Assembly (NCBI RefSeq): GCF_002531935.1 | Contig: NZ_NWSV01000007.1 | Coordinates: 210,250 to 274,249 of the forward strand | DNA: 64,000 nt | Origin: Rhizobium chutanense | Lineage (GTDB): Bacteria > Pseudomonadota > Alphaproteobacteria > Rhizobiales > Rhizobiaceae | Direction of reading: 5' to 3' | Program-made: the position numbers and the translations under genes | In this document: one piece after another, positions 48,574-58,366 of the stretch | Position numbering within the stretch: position 1 is the stretch's first letter | How the letters are laid out: each line of letters opens with the position of its first letter | The notes under the pieces: generated by a model | Databases searched by the model: none | Seen by the model: the letters and a program-made list of their open reading frames with translations, nothing else | What the model was told of the DNA's origin: nothing

Positions 48574-49295
48574 TGAAGGGTCTTGTCATTGGCGGCATGC
48601 TTGCCGCCGCATTTGCCGGCCTGCCGGCAATGTCACTTGCCGGAGATATCGCCAGCGTCCAGCCGATCGGCTTTTCTGCCGATGGCAAGGTCTTCGCCTT
48701 TCAGGAGTTCGGTATCGAGGAGGGCGGTAATGTCCCCTATTCCGAAACCTATTTCATCGATACCGAAAACGGCCATTATCTCGAGGGTACACCCTTCCGC
48801 ACCGAGCTGACCGAGAAGGATGCCAATCTTTCCAAGGCACGGCGGCAGAACCTGACGGCGGCGCGCAGCCAGATGGACAAATACGATCTGCTGACCAATC
48901 CCGGCCTGATCGCCGCCTTCAATCCGCCGACCGAGCTCGGCTCTCCCGCAAAGACGATCCGCTATACGACGCTTGCGACCGACGGTCCGCCGAAGGCGCC
49001 TTATACGCTTTCGCTCGGAGAGATGCCCGTGCCGACGCCGAAGGGTTGCGCCGCGGTCGACAAGCGTGTCATCGGCTTCAGCCTGCAGATGATCGAGAAG
49101 GAAGGCGCTCCGAACCGGCAGGCGGCGCGCCAGGCGACGGCGGTTCCGGCCGAGCGCAGCTGTTCGGTCGAATACCGGATCGGCGGCGCCATGGTGTACC
49201 AGCCGGAGGGCGGCAATCCGGTTCACATCGCCCTCGTCCTCGCCTTCGATGCCTCAAGGAATGGCCGCTGGATCGCCGTTCCGGTTCATCCCTGA
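48570..49295 (+). CDS. DUF2259 family exported protein
   Basis: A 241-residue periplasmic protein with a signal peptide ([18 protein letters not shown], cut about residue 24). The body [29 protein letters not shown] and [15 protein letters not shown] fits the DUF2259 (predicted secreted) family, with a C-terminal [21 protein letters not shown]. Its function is unknown. Its start overlaps the rpe stop (ATGA), indicating coupled translation. It is followed 10 bp later by a membrane protein gene, probably in the same operon. Confidence 0.85.
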   Translation: MMKGLVIGGMLAAAFAGLPAMSLAGDIASVQPIGFSADGKVFAFQEFGIEEGGNVPYSETYFIDTENGHYLEGTPFRTELTEKDANLSKARRQNLTAARSQMDKYDLLTNPGLIAAFNPPTELGSPAKTIRYTTLATDGPPKAPYTLSLGEMPVPTPKGCAAVDKRVIGFSLQMIEKEGAPNRQAARQATAVPAERSCSVEYRIGGAMVYQPEGGNPVHIALVLAFDASRNGRWIAVPVHP

Positions 49296-49305
49296 GCGCC
49301 CCGGA

Positions 49306-49791
49306 ATGGATCGTCTAAGGGCGGCAAAGCCGCCCTACCCCGATCTGATTGCCGGCGCATTGCTCTGGGGCATGCAGATGCTGGCCGCCGCCATGCTCGG
49401 CCTTTACCTGCGCAACGGCCTGGAGACGAGCCGGCTCGGCGAGGTCGCCGCCCTCTATTTCCTCGGCGGCCTGCTCTCCTGGCCCTTCGCCCTGCCGGTC
49501 GCCCGCTTCCTTGCCTATGACAGGCCGCCGGAAGCACGCTTCGCGGCTTTTTTCGTGACGTTGACGGCGGCGACGATCCTGATGACAGCCTTCCTCTTCG
49601 CCATGGAATACCGGCTCTTCTATTCGCGCTGGCACGCCCCCTCCGGCAGCGTCGTCTGGGCGTTCCAGTTCATCTTCACCAGTATCAGCGCCGTCTATCA
49701 GTTCCTGGTGATCGGCCTGCGCCTTTTCCTGCCGCTCGGCCTCGTCTGCCTTGTCGTTAGCAGTTATCATCTTGCCAAACGCATGCGTTGA
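49306..49791 (+). CDS. Four-helix membrane protein of unknown function
   Basis: A 161-residue inner-membrane protein with four hydrophobic segments: LIAGALLWGMQMLAAAMLGL, ALYFLGGLLSWPFALPVA, FAAFFVTLTAATILMTAFLF and LFLPLGLVCLVVSS, plus a short basic tail HLAKRMR. No family is recognised. It begins 10 bp after the DUF2259 gene; CCCCGG upstream is not a good ribosome site, so translation may depend on coupling. The frame continues upstream, but an earlier start would overlap the preceding gene by over 40 bp. Confidence 0.75.
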   Translation: MDRLRAAKPPYPDLIAGALLWGMQMLAAAMLGLYLRNGLETSRLGEVAALYFLGGLLSWPFALPVARFLAYDRPPEARFAAFFVTLTAATILMTAFLFAMEYRLFYSRWHAPSGSVVWAFQFIFTSISAVYQFLVIGLRLFLPLGLVCLVVSSYHLAKRMR

Positions 49792-49861
49792 GATTGCCGC
49801 CGGTCTTTGCTACAGGGGCTCCAACCTTGAATAAATCTCTTGAAAACGAAGGCAACCGCCC

Positions 49862-51169
49862 ATGATCCCGCGTTATTCCCGGCCCGAAATGGTCGCCATC
49901 TGGTCTCCCGAAACCAAGTTCCGCATCTGGTTCGAGATCGAGGCGCATGCCTGCGACGCGCTGGCCGAACTCGGCGTCATCCCGAAATCGGCGGCAAGGA
50001 CGATCTGGGAGAAAGGCGGCGCTGCCACCTTCGACGTCGCCCGCATCGATGAGATCGAGGCCGTCACCAAGCACGACGTCATCGCCTTCCTCACCCATCT
50101 CGCCGAGATCGTCGGCCCGGATGCCCGCTTCGTCCACCAGGGCATGACCTCGTCCGATGTGCTCGACACCTGCTTCAACGTCCAGCTGGTGCGGGCCACC
50201 GATATCCTCATCGCCGATCTCGACCGCCTTCTCGCGGCGCTGAAAACCCGCGCCTTCGAACACAAGGACACCGTCACCATCGGCCGCTCGCACGGCATCC
50301 ATGCCGAGCCCACGACCTTCGGCGTCAAGCTGGCGCTCGCCTATGCCGAATTCGAGCGCTGCCGCCAGCGCCTGGTGGCCGCACGCGAGGAAGTCGCGAC
50401 CTGCGCCATCTCAGGCGCCGTCGGCACCTTCGCCAATATCGATCCGCGCGTCGAGGAACACGTCGCCGAGGCCCTCGGCCTGAAGGCCGAGCCGGTCTCG
50501 ACCCAGGTCATCCCACGCGACCGCCACGCCATGTACTTCGCCACGCTCGGCGTCGTCGCCTCGTCGATCGAACGCCTGGCAACCGAAATCCGCCACCTGC
50601 AGCGCACCGAAGTTCTGGAAGCCGAGGAATATTTCTCCCCCGGCCAGAAGGGCTCCTCGGCCATGCCGCACAAGCGCAACCCGGTTCTCACCGAAAACCT
50701 GACCGGCCTTGCCCGCATGGTCCGCTCCTACGCCCTGCCGGCCATGGAAAACGTCGCCCTCTGGCACGAGCGCGATATCTCCCACTCCTCAGTCGAACGC
50801 ATGATCGGCCCCGATGCCACGGTCACCCTCGACTTCGCCCTCTCGCGGCTGGCCGGCGTCATCGAAAAGCTGTTGGTCTATCCCGAGAACATGGAGAAGA
50901 ACCTCAACAAGTTCCGCGGCCTCGTCCACTCCCAGCGCGTCCTCCTGGCCCTGACCCAGGCCGGCACCTCCCGCGAAGACGCCTACCGCCTCGTCCAGCG
51001 CAACGCGATGAAGGTCTGGGAACAGGGCAAGGATTTTCTGGAAGAGCTGCTAGGCGATGCAGAGGTTCGTGCCGCGCTTTCGGAGGAGGATATTCGGGAG
51101 AAGTTCGACCTTGGTTATCACACCAAGCATGTCGATACGATCTTCCGGCGGGTGTTTGGCAACACGTAA
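49862..51169 (+). CDS. purB: Adenylosuccinate lyase
   Basis: A 435-residue fumarase/aspartase-superfamily enzyme. It cleaves SAICAR to AICAR and adenylosuccinate to AMP, two steps of purine synthesis. The superfamily signature is KGSSAMPHKRNPVLTENL, preceded by GRSHGIHAEPTTFGVK (catalytic His) and VHQGMTSSDVLDTC. Length and order are normal. GAAGGCAACCGCCC precedes the ATG. It leads the scattered purine group that continues with purC, purS, purQ and purL. A terminator follows. Confidence 0.97.
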   Translation: MIPRYSRPEMVAIWSPETKFRIWFEIEAHACDALAELGVIPKSAARTIWEKGGAATFDVARIDEIEAVTKHDVIAFLTHLAEIVGPDARFVHQGMTSSDVLDTCFNVQLVRATDILIADLDRLLAALKTRAFEHKDTVTIGRSHGIHAEPTTFGVKLALAYAEFERCRQRLVAAREEVATCAISGAVGTFANIDPRVEEHVAEALGLKAEPVSTQVIPRDRHAMYFATLGVVASSIERLATEIRHLQRTEVLEAEEYFSPGQKGSSAMPHKRNPVLTENLTGLARMVRSYALPAMENVALWHERDISHSSVERMIGPDATVTLDFALSRLAGVIEKLLVYPENMEKNLNKFRGLVHSQRVLLALTQAGTSREDAYRLVQRNAMKVWEQGKDFLEELLGDAEVRAALSEEDIREKFDLGYHTKHVDTIFRRVFGNT

Positions 51170-51185
51170 GCGATCTGCAATCAAC

Positions 51186-51218
51186 GATATGGCGGCGCCC
51201 TTGCAGGCGCCGTTTCAT
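51186..51218. terminator. Terminator between purB and convergent gene
   Basis: CGGCGCC-CTTGCA-GGCGCCG (51193-51112 side arms at 51193-51199 and 51206-51212) is followed by TTT; outer GATATG and CATATC arms can also pair. It lies between convergent genes and may act on both. Confidence 0.7.
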
Positions 51219-51220
51219 AT

Positions 51221-51700
51221 CTAGCTTTTCTCAAGCGGCCGTTGTTTTTGCTTCGGCGCTTTCGCAACCACAGAACGTTTGCGTGCCTGCGCCTTTTTAG
51301 ATGGCGCCGCTTTCTCCACCTCCTCTGTCCGGCAAGCCTCTGTCTCAGCCCTGCCCTTTGCCGCCTTGGCGACCAACTCGTCGAGACGCTTCAACTCCTC
51401 CTCGTCGAGGTTCTCGATGCCGATGAAGCGGTTCTCGGCATGGCTCGTCAGGATGATTTCGTTGAGCTTGGCCTGGATCGCCCGCGTGTCGCGCGTCTGG
51501 GCGTTCTGCAGCACGAAAACCATCAGGAAGGTGACGATCGTCGTGCCGGTATTGATGACCAACTGCCAGGTTTCCGAATAATCGAAGAGAGGGCCGAGTA
51601 AGGCCCAGATGATGACGGCAGTCAGCGCCAGAATGAAGATAACGGGTTTGCCCGCCCATTCCGATGTCTTGGTCGCGAAGTGGGCAAACAGATGCTGCAT
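51221..51700 (-). CDS. Low-affinity iron permease family protein
   Basis: A 159-residue protein with two membrane helices near the N-terminus (PVIFILALTAVIIWALLGPLF and LVINTGTTIVTFLMVFVLQN). They match the short bacterial 'low affinity iron permease' family (Fet4-like helices), along with QNAQTRDTRAIQAKLNEII. The C-terminus is Lys/Ala-rich (KKAQARKRSVVAKAPKQK), probably cytosolic. Iron transport is not shown for bacterial members. GAGGTGACG sits before the ATG at 51700; the frame extends 35 codons upstream. Confidence 0.85.
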   Translation of the reverse strand: MQHLFAHFATKTSEWAGKPVIFILALTAVIIWALLGPLFDYSETWQLVINTGTTIVTFLMVFVLQNAQTRDTRAIQAKLNEIILTSHAENRFIGIENLDEEELKRLDELVAKAAKGRAETEACRTEEVEKAAPSKKAQARKRSVVAKAPKQKQRPLEKS

Positions 51701-51826
51701 CGTCACCTCTGAAATCCTCCCACGAAGCCGGTCACAAATAACGCGGCGAGAGGTCTTGAGGTTCCGGGAATCGGCGAAGGTTTGCATTTCGGGGATCGCG
51801 CGCATTCGCGACCCCCAAGCCTCTGA

Positions 51827-52630
51827 CTACGCGGCTTCCCGCGCAATCAGCTTGCGATAGAGATGCCAGGTCGCATGGCCGAGAATCGGGATGACGAGCG
51901 CCAGCCCGGCAAAGACCGGGATCGTGCCGATGACGAGCAGCGCTGCGACGATCAGGCCCCAGAGCAGCACCGGCACCGGATTGGCGACCGTCGCCCGGAT
52001 CGAGGCGATGACGGCGGCCACTGCGCCGACATCGCGGTCGAGCAACAGCGGAAAGGTGATCACGGATATCGAAAGCACGACGAGCGCGAAGACGAAGCCG
52101 ATCAGATTGCCCCAGATGATCAGCTGCATGCCCTCGGGGGTGCCGAAGACCTGGCGGAAGAAATCCGCCATGCTGCGCGGAAACACTTCGCCGAGCAGAT
52201 TGCTGTAAAGCGTCTGCGCCGTCACCAGCCAGACGACGAAAAGGGCACAAAGCATCAGCCCGACCGCGACGATCGACGGCAGCGCCGGCGAATGGCGCAC
52301 ATCGAGCGCATGCGTCCAGGACGTGTCGAGGCCGGCCTCGCGCCGCCGGCTGATCTCGTAGAGGCCGATTGCGGCGATCGGGCCGATCAGCACGAAACCC
52401 GCCATCAGCGGGAAGACCATCGGCAGAAGATTGGCGCCCGAGGTCCACAGCGTCAGGAAGACGCCGGCGATCGGGTACATCAGGCACAGGAACACGTAGT
52501 GGGACGGTTTCTCCATGAAATCCTCGTACCCGCGCTTCAGCGCGTCGAAGACGTCGGCGATACCGATGCGATTGACCACGGGCCGCGCGAAGCTTTCGCC
52601 TGCACCCGTCATGACATGAAATGCCGCCAT
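51827..52630 (-). CDS. DUF2189 membrane protein
   Basis: A 267-residue inner-membrane protein with six hydrophobic segments, fitting DUF2189 (predicted integral membrane protein, often near cytochrome oxidase genes). Characteristic stretches are DALKRGYEDFMEKPSHYVFL, FPLMAGFVLIGPIAAIGLYEISRRREAG, and the end HATWHLYRKLI. Function is unknown. AGGAGGAG gives a strong ribosome site 6 nt before the ATG at 52630. It lies 126 bp upstream of the iron-permease-like gene on the same strand and may be co-transcribed with it. Confidence 0.88.
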   Translation of the reverse strand: MAAFHVMTGAGESFARPVVNRIGIADVFDALKRGYEDFMEKPSHYVFLCLMYPIAGVFLTLWTSGANLLPMVFPLMAGFVLIGPIAAIGLYEISRRREAGLDTSWTHALDVRHSPALPSIVAVGLMLCALFVVWLVTAQTLYSNLLGEVFPRSMADFFRQVFGTPEGMQLIIWGNLIGFVFALVVLSISVITFPLLLDRDVGAVAAVIASIRATVANPVPVLLWGLIVAALLVIGTIPVFAGLALVIPILGHATWHLYRKLIAREAA

Positions 52631-52806
52631 GGCTTTCTCCTCCTCAGCCGAGACCTGGTCGGCGGCGGGCGCGCATCGGCGGGCAAGCCGACACGAAATC
52701 CGCAACCGGCACTGGAGCAATATAGCAAAGCTCAGCGCCCCTGTCGCTCTCTCCCTTCACATCGCCTCTTGACATCTTGGACAAGCTTTCTCACATCGGC
52801 GGCACT

Positions 52807-53361
52807 ATGAAAGCCTCAGACGCAGATATCCTCATCATCCCCGGCTACACCAATTCCGGCCCGAGCCACTGGCAGAGCCGCTGGGAGGCAAAGCTCAGCA
52901 CGGCGCGACGCGTCGAGCAGGCCGAATGGACAAAGCCGGTCCGCGAGGACTGGATCGCCCGGATCGCCGAGGAGGTGAACGCCTCGACCCGCCCGGTCGT
53001 GCTCGTCGCCCATTCGCTTGGTGTCGCCTCGGCCATCCACGCTATCCCGCTTTTCCGCAAGCCGGTGGCGGGCGCCTTCCTCGTTGCTCCGCCCGATGTC
53101 ACCAATCCCGACATCCGCCCGAAGCACCTGATGACCTTCGGCCCCTACCCGCGCGATCCGCTACCCTTCCCGTCGATCACGGTGGCCAGCCGCAACGATC
53201 CGTTCGGCTCTTACGAACATGCCGACGATATCGCCAGCAGCTGGGGCTCCTTCCTCGTCGATGCCGGCGAATCCGGTCATATCAATGCCGATTCCGGTCA
53301 CGGCCCCTGGCCGGAGGGCACGATGGTCTTCGCCCAGTTCCTCAGCCGGCTCTCCGGCTGA
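52807..53361 (+). CDS. RBBP9/YdeN-family serine hydrolase
   Basis: A 184-residue alpha/beta hydrolase of the RBBP9/YdeN (Ser_hydrolase, DUF1234-like) family. It opens ILIIPGYTNSGPSHWQSRWEAKL, the nucleophile elbow is VAHSLGVASA (Ser), the acid is likely Asp in SRNDPFGSYE, and the His is in GHINADSGHGPWPEG, all at the expected family positions. Substrates are unknown. The ATG at 52807 lacks a good ribosome site, and an upstream TTG (52777) is an alternative. It is divergent from the DUF2189 gene. Confidence 0.9.
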   Translation: MKASDADILIIPGYTNSGPSHWQSRWEAKLSTARRVEQAEWTKPVREDWIARIAEEVNASTRPVVLVAHSLGVASAIHAIPLFRKPVAGAFLVAPPDVTNPDIRPKHLMTFGPYPRDPLPFPSITVASRNDPFGSYEHADDIASSWGSFLVDAGESGHINADSGHGPWPEGTMVFAQFLSRLSG

Positions 53362-53479
53362 CAGAGGAAAACTCGCCTTCTTGCTAGTTAAGCCCGCCTT
53401 CTCGATACTTAAGTAAGTGCTTTCTAAGTCTTTCTTAATGGAATGACAGCAGACTGCATCGAGATTGAAATAAGCGAGA

Positions 53480-55777
53480 ATGCCCGTGAAGAAAGCCCAT
53501 CCAGAGGCCGACAATCCCCATGGCGAGGCTGCAGCGGCTGAGCCAGGCGCCGACAACGGGGCAGTCGACGATTCCGACCTGGCCGATCGGGAAAGCCGAT
53601 GGAACCATGCGCTTGTCGGCTCGGGCCTCGGCGTATGGGATCACAACTTCCGTCTCGGCCGGAAATTTTATTCGCGGACCTGGAAGACCATGCGCGGCAT
53701 GGCGCCCGACGAGGAGGCCGCCGGCGACTACGATGCCTGGCTGCAGCTCGTCCACCCCGATGATCGCGATTTCGTCGTCCACGCCATCGAACGACAAAAC
53801 GTCGGCGATCCGGATTTCCAGATCTTCCAATATCGCGAGCGCCATCGGGACGGCCACTGGATCTGGATCGACTGCCGCGGCGCCTGCGTGGAATGGGACG
53901 AGAGCGGCATGCCGACGCGCATCGTCGGCACGGATACCGATATCACCGCTCGCAAGGAGGCCGAGGAGACGCTGGCCCGTCTGTCGCGCCGGCTCGATCT
54001 GGCGCTGGAGATTTCCCGCATCGGCGTTTTCGAGGCGGATATCGACAATGATACCGTCGAATGGGACGATCGCCTTATCGCCATTTACGGGCTGAAAGGC
54101 GCCGCGCACCAGATCGCCAGTGACGCCTGGGCGAAAAGCCTGCATCCCGAGGACCGCGAGCGCGTGCTGGGCCTGTCCGACCGCAGCGTCGAAAGCGGCA
54201 GTGATTTCCAGCAGGAATACCGCATCATCCGCGGCGACGGCGCCGAACGCGTCATCCGCGCCCGCTCAGCCTTCTTCGTCGACGGCAACGGTCACCGCAA
54301 GCTGATCGGCGCCAATTGGGATGTCACCGCCGAGGTCGCGCTCCGCAACGAGCTGCAGCGCGCCAGAGATCTGGCCGAGGCCCGCAATCGCGAACTCGAG
54401 GCGGCCAAGGAGAGCATCGAGCGCCTGGCGCTGCACGATTACCTCACCGACCTGCCGAACCGCCGCTATCTCGACAAGATGCTGGACGATCGCTCGTCCG
54501 AGTGCCGGGCCAAAGGCCTTGGGCTGGCGGTCCTGCATATCGATCTCGACCGCTTCAAGCAGATCAACGACACGCTCGGCCACCGGGCCGGCGATGCCAT
54601 GCTCAAGCATGCAGCAAGCGTGCTCAGAAACTCCGTCCGCGCCGCCGATTTCGTCGCCCGCATCGGCGGCGACGAATTCGTCATCCTCTGCACCGTCGAT
54701 CCCGGCTCGAAGAAGATCGCCGGCCTTGCTCAACGCATCATTCGCGAATTGCGCAAACCCGTCAGATATGAGGGGCATGACTGCCGTTTCGGCGCCAGCA
54801 TCGGCATCGCCATCGACAGCGGGCCGAAGCTCGACGCCAAGCAGACGCTGCTCGATGCCGATATCGCGCTCTATCGCGCCAAGGGCCTCGGCCGCAACCG
54901 CTTCGAATTTTTCTCGGCCTCTGCCCGCCGCGACATTATCTCCGCCAAGCACCTTGCCGACGAGATCCTGATCGGTCTCGAGCGCAATGAATTCGTGCCC
55001 TTCTACCAGCTGCAGTTCGACGCCCGCACGCTCGATGTCACTGGCGTCGAAACGCTTGCCCGCTGGCAGCACCCGGTGCACGGGCTGCTGACGCCCGATC
55101 GCTTCCTCGATATCGCCGAGGATCTCGACGTCGTCTCGACCATCGATGCCCTGATCCTGGAGCGCGCCCTTGCCGACCGCCGCGCCTGGATCAAGGACGG
55201 GCTGTCGGTTCCGAAAATATCGGTCAACGTTTCCGCTAGGCGACTTGCCGATCCCGATCTCGGCAAGAAGCTCCGCGCCCTGAAGATTACGCCCGGCACC
55301 ATCTCCTTCGAATTGCTGGAATCGATCTCCCTCGACGATTGCGACGAGGCGGTGGCCGCCAATCTGAAAAAGCTGCGCAAACTCGGCATCGACATCCAGA
55401 TCGATGATTTCGGCACCGGTCACGCTTCGATCGTCAGCCTGCTGCGCTTGAGCCCGAAGACGCTGAAGATCGACCGCGAACTGATCCGCATGCTGCCGCA
55501 ATCGGCCGAGCAGCGCAAACTGGTCGGCTCGATCATCGATATCGGCCGCTCGCTCGATATCCTCGTCATCGCCGAGGGGGTCGAGACGGCCGATCATATC
55601 CGCATTCTCGAAGAACTGGACTGCGACACGCTGCAGGGCTATGCCCTTGCCCGGCCGATGCCGGCCATGCAGATCCCCTCCTTCATCCGCGCCGGAAGCT
55701 GGCGCCATGGGCAAGCCGCCGCCCGCGCCCTGCAGACGCAGCTTCGCCGCGCGCTGCGAAGCAGAGCCGGCAAATAA
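53480..55777 (+). CDS. PAS-PAS-GGDEF-EAL cyclic-di-GMP protein
   Basis: A 765-residue cytoplasmic signalling protein without membrane segments. Two PAS/PAC domains (about 40-160 and 170-290; [33 protein letters not shown]) are followed by a short coiled coil. The diguanylate cyclase domain has an intact GGDEF (396-400) and an RAAD inhibitory site five residues before it. The EAL domain reads ETL at 524-526 and keeps the metal-binding [21 protein letters not shown] and AEGVET residues. Both activities are therefore possible, with PAS sensing choosing between them. It is monocistronic. Confidence 0.95.
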   Translation: MPVKKAHPEADNPHGEAAAAEPGADNGAVDDSDLADRESRWNHALVGSGLGVWDHNFRLGRKFYSRTWKTMRGMAPDEEAAGDYDAWLQLVHPDDRDFVVHAIERQNVGDPDFQIFQYRERHRDGHWIWIDCRGACVEWDESGMPTRIVGTDTDITARKEAEETLARLSRRLDLALEISRIGVFEADIDNDTVEWDDRLIAIYGLKGAAHQIASDAWAKSLHPEDRERVLGLSDRSVESGSDFQQEYRIIRGDGAERVIRARSAFFVDGNGHRKLIGANWDVTAEVALRNELQRARDLAEARNRELEAAKESIERLALHDYLTDLPNRRYLDKMLDDRSSECRAKGLGLAVLHIDLDRFKQINDTLGHRAGDAMLKHAASVLRNSVRAADFVARIGGDEFVILCTVDPGSKKIAGLAQRIIRELRKPVRYEGHDCRFGASIGIAIDSGPKLDAKQTLLDADIALYRAKGLGRNRFEFFSASARRDIISAKHLADEILIGLERNEFVPFYQLQFDARTLDVTGVETLARWQHPVHGLLTPDRFLDIAEDLDVVSTIDALILERALADRRAWIKDGLSVPKISVNVSARRLADPDLGKKLRALKITPGTISFELLESISLDDCDEAVAANLKKLRKLGIDIQIDDFGTGHASIVSLLRLSPKTLKIDRELIRMLPQSAEQRKLVGSIIDIGRSLDILVIAEGVETADHIRILEELDCDTLQGYALARPMPAMQIPSFIRAGSWRHGQAAARALQTQLRRALRSRAGK

Positions 55778-55888
55778 AAGCCTGCATAACCGGCCCGCCA
55801 TTTCGCCTTCATTTCACCGTACAGGAAATGGCGCTAGACTTGTCTGGCGAATTCATTCGATTCTCTTGGCGGTATTCCGTAAAATCAG

Positions 55889-55937
55889 AAACCGGGGCCA
55901 GAATACGGAAACCGGGGCCAGAATGCGTAAACCGGGG
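55889..55937 (+). repeat. 20-bp tandem repeats in purC leader
   Basis: Two full units (55891-55910 and 55911-55930) share ACCGGGGCCAGAAT and nearly the rest; a third partial ACCGGGG begins at 55931. The array lies about 110 bp upstream of purC. Confidence 0.85.
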
Positions 55938-56045
55938 AAGGAGCGACAGGCGGATTGTGAAACCCACTCTTTTCCTTTAAGGGGACGCCACGAGATCGAT
56001 CCACTCGCGCTATCCCAAGAGCGCCAACAACAGAGAATGACCACG

Positions 56046-56810
56046 ATGAACCGTCGCCGCCGTATTTACGAGGGCAAGGCAAAGATTCTGTATGAGGGTC
56101 CGGAACCGGGCACTTTGATCCAGTTCTTCAAGGACGATGCCACTGCCTTCAACAAGAAGAAGCACGAAGTCATCGATGGCAAGGGCGTCCTCAACAACCG
56201 CATTTCCGAATATATCTTCAGCCATCTGAACAAGATCGGCATCCCCACCCATTTCATCCGCCGCCTCAACATGCGCGAGCAGCTGATCAAGGAAGTGGAG
56301 ATGATCCCGCTGGAGATCGTCGTGCGCAACGTCGCCGCCGGTTCGCTTGCCAAGCGCCTCGGGATCGATGAAGGCGTGGTCCTGCCGCGCTCGATCATCG
56401 AATTCTATTACAAGTCCGACGCGCTTGACGATCCGATGGTCTCCGAAGAGCACATCACCGCTTTCGGCTGGGCCAATCCCGCCGAGCTCGACGACATCAT
56501 GGCGCTTGCCATCCGCGTCAACGACTTCATGACCGGCCTCTTCCTGGGCGTCGGCATCCAGCTCGTCGACTTCAAGATCGAATGCGGCCGCCTCTTCGAA
56601 GGCGATCTGATGCGCATCATCCTCGCCGACGAGATCTCGCCGGACAGCTGCCGGCTGTGGGATATCGAGACCCACGAGAAGATGGACAAGGATCGTTTCC
56701 GCCGCGATCTCGGCGGGCTGCTCGAAGCCTATTCCGAAGTGGCGCGCCGTCTCGGCATCATCAATGAAAACGAGCCTGTGCGCGGCACCGGGCCAGTTCT
56801 CGTCAAGTAA
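56046..56810 (+). CDS. purC: SAICAR synthetase
   Basis: A 254-residue enzyme that joins CAIR and aspartate with ATP in purine synthesis. It starts [34 protein letters not shown] and contains [51 protein letters not shown] and [14 protein letters not shown], all standard. The ATG at 56046 gives the usual length; an ATG three codons earlier (56037) is possible, and neither has a strong ribosome site. A 268-bp leader with 20-bp tandem repeats precedes it. purS follows 15 bp later. Confidence 0.96.
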   Translation: MNRRRRIYEGKAKILYEGPEPGTLIQFFKDDATAFNKKKHEVIDGKGVLNNRISEYIFSHLNKIGIPTHFIRRLNMREQLIKEVEMIPLEIVVRNVAAGSLAKRLGIDEGVVLPRSIIEFYYKSDALDDPMVSEEHITAFGWANPAELDDIMALAIRVNDFMTGLFLGVGIQLVDFKIECGRLFEGDLMRIILADEISPDSCRLWDIETHEKMDKDRFRRDLGGLLEAYSEVARRLGIINENEPVRGTGPVLVK

Positions 56811-56825
56811 GGCAGGAAAGACAAA

Positions 56826-57068
56826 GTGATCAAGGCTCGTGTCACCGTCACGCTGAAAAACGGCGTTCTCGATCCGCAGGGCAAAGCCATCGAAGGCGCG
56901 CTCGGCGCCCTCGGCTTCTCGGGCGTCGGCCATATAAGACAAGGCAAGGTCTTCGACCTGGAGCTTGAAGGCGCCGACAAGGCGAAGGCCGAAGCCGACC
57001 TCAAGGCCATGTGCGAAAAACTCCTCGCCAACACGGTGATCGAGAATTACGCGATCGCGATCGACTGA
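56826..57068 (+). CDS. purS: FGAM synthase subunit PurS
   Basis: An 80-residue small subunit of the three-part formylglycinamidine ribonucleotide synthase (PurS-PurQ-PurL) used by alphaproteobacteria and Gram-positives instead of the long single-chain PurL. It shows IKARVTVTLKNGVLDPQGKAIEGALGALG and KLLANTVIENY, as expected. The start is GTG with AGGAAAG upstream. It follows purC by 15 bp. The next gene is kptA, not purQ, which is unusual. Confidence 0.95.
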   Translation: MIKARVTVTLKNGVLDPQGKAIEGALGALGFSGVGHIRQGKVFDLELEGADKAKAEADLKAMCEKLLANTVIENYAIAID

Positions 57069-57112
57069 CGATCACCGCCCCGTCGTCCTGCGGACTGTGA
57101 GGATTTGGCGTC

Positions 57113-57667
57113 ATGATGAAAGCAAAGCTGGAGACGGAAGTCTCGAAATATATGAGCTATGTTTTGCGTCATGCGCCGGAGGCCGCGGGCCTGACGCTTG
57201 ATGCCGAGGGCTGGGTGTCGTTCGATACGCTCGAAAAAGCGGTGACGTCGAAATATGAGGTTTGCCGCGCCGATATCATCGAGATTGTCGAAAACAATCC
57301 GAAGAAGCGCTTCACCCTCGTCGATAACAGAATCCGCGCCAATCAGGGTCATAGCATCGACGTCGATCTCGCCTTGACCCCGATCGAACCGCCTGCCGCT
57401 CTGTTTCACGGCACGTCTCGGACGAACTGGCCGTCGATCGAGCACCAAGGCTTGCAGAAGATGCAGCGGCACCACGTTCATCTCTCGGCGGATGTGGAAA
57501 CCGCGAAAATCGTCGCAATGCGCCGCAAGGGTGAACATATCATCCTGCGTGTGGATGCGGCCCGCATGTTTTCGGAAGGTCATTCTTTCTTTGTCTCCGA
57601 CAATGGAGTATGGCTCGCCGAAAGCGTTCCAGTTCAATATCTTTCGCTAGACGCAGGGACCCCATGA
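57113..57667 (+). CDS. kptA: RNA 2'-phosphotransferase (KptA/Tpt1)
   Basis: A 184-residue enzyme that in eukaryotes removes the splice-junction 2'-phosphate from tRNA using NAD+. Bacterial KptA keeps the reaction without a known natural substrate. Typical segments are [45 protein letters not shown] (catalytic Arg), [23 protein letters not shown] and [21 protein letters not shown] lies 9 nt upstream of the ATG. It begins 44 bp after purS and overlaps the purQ ATG by four bases, so it is built into the pur operon. Its codon use is somewhat less GC-rich than its neighbours. Confidence 0.93.
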   Translation: MMKAKLETEVSKYMSYVLRHAPEAAGLTLDAEGWVSFDTLEKAVTSKYEVCRADIIEIVENNPKKRFTLVDNRIRANQGHSIDVDLALTPIEPPAALFHGTSRTNWPSIEHQGLQKMQRHHVHLSADVETAKIVAMRRKGEHIILRVDAARMFSEGHSFFVSDNGVWLAESVPVQYLSLDAGTP

Positions 57668-58335
57668 AATCAGCCGTCGTTCAACTTCCGGGCCTCAACC
57701 GCGACCGCGACATGATCGCCGCCTTGACCAAGATCTCCGGCAAGGCGCCGGTGACGATCTGGCAGACAGAGACCGAGATCCCCGATGTCGATCTGATCGT
57801 CATCCCCGGCGGCTTCTCCTACGGCGATTACCTGCGCTGCGGCGCGATCGCCGCCCGCATGCCGGTCATGCAGGCGATCATCGACAAGGCGGCAAAGGGC
57901 GTGAAGGTGCTCGGCGTCTGCAACGGCTTCCAGATCCTCGTCGAGGCCGGCCTGCTGCCGGGCGCACTGATGCGCAATGCCTCGCTGAAATTCGTCTGCC
58001 GCGAAGTCAAGCTCGAGGTCGTCAATGCCGAGACGGATTTCACCCGCGCCTATGCGCAGGGGCAGGTCATCCGCAGCCCGGTCGCGCATCACGACGGCAA
58101 TTATTTCGCCGATGCAGCGACGCTGGCGGCGATCGAAGCCAAGGGCCAGGTGGTGTTCCGTTATGCCGAAGGCACCAATCCGAACGGCTCGATCAACGAT
58201 ATTGCCGGCGTGATGAACGAAAAGGGCAATGTGCTCGGCATGATGCCGCATCCGGAGAACCTGATCGAAACCGCCCATGGCGGCTCGGACGGCCGTGGCC
58301 TCTTCGCCTCGGCGCTCGATGTCATCGCTGCCTGA
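57664..58335 (+). CDS. purQ: FGAM synthase glutaminase subunit PurQ
   Basis: A 223-residue class I glutamine amidotransferase that feeds ammonia to PurL. It starts [15 protein letters not shown]; the nucleophile Cys lies in [20 protein letters not shown], and the His-Glu pair in [10 protein letters not shown], all intact. [14 protein letters not shown] is the substrate loop. The ATG at 57664 sits inside the kptA stop (ATGA), so PurQ synthesis may depend on kptA translation. Length is standard. Confidence 0.96.
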   Translation: MKSAVVQLPGLNRDRDMIAALTKISGKAPVTIWQTETEIPDVDLIVIPGGFSYGDYLRCGAIAARMPVMQAIIDKAAKGVKVLGVCNGFQILVEAGLLPGALMRNASLKFVCREVKLEVVNAETDFTRAYAQGQVIRSPVAHHDGNYFADAATLAAIEAKGQVVFRYAEGTNPNGSINDIAGVMNEKGNVLGMMPHPENLIETAHGGSDGRGLFASALDVIAA

Positions 58336-58366
58336 AATCCCTTCATCCGGATCTGGAGCAAGATCG

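Noticed and set aside
57113..57667. kptA as part of a toxin or NAD-depleting defence system
   Set aside because: There is no partner or immunity gene, and the flanking genes are purine synthesis genes; the Tpt1 signature explains it.
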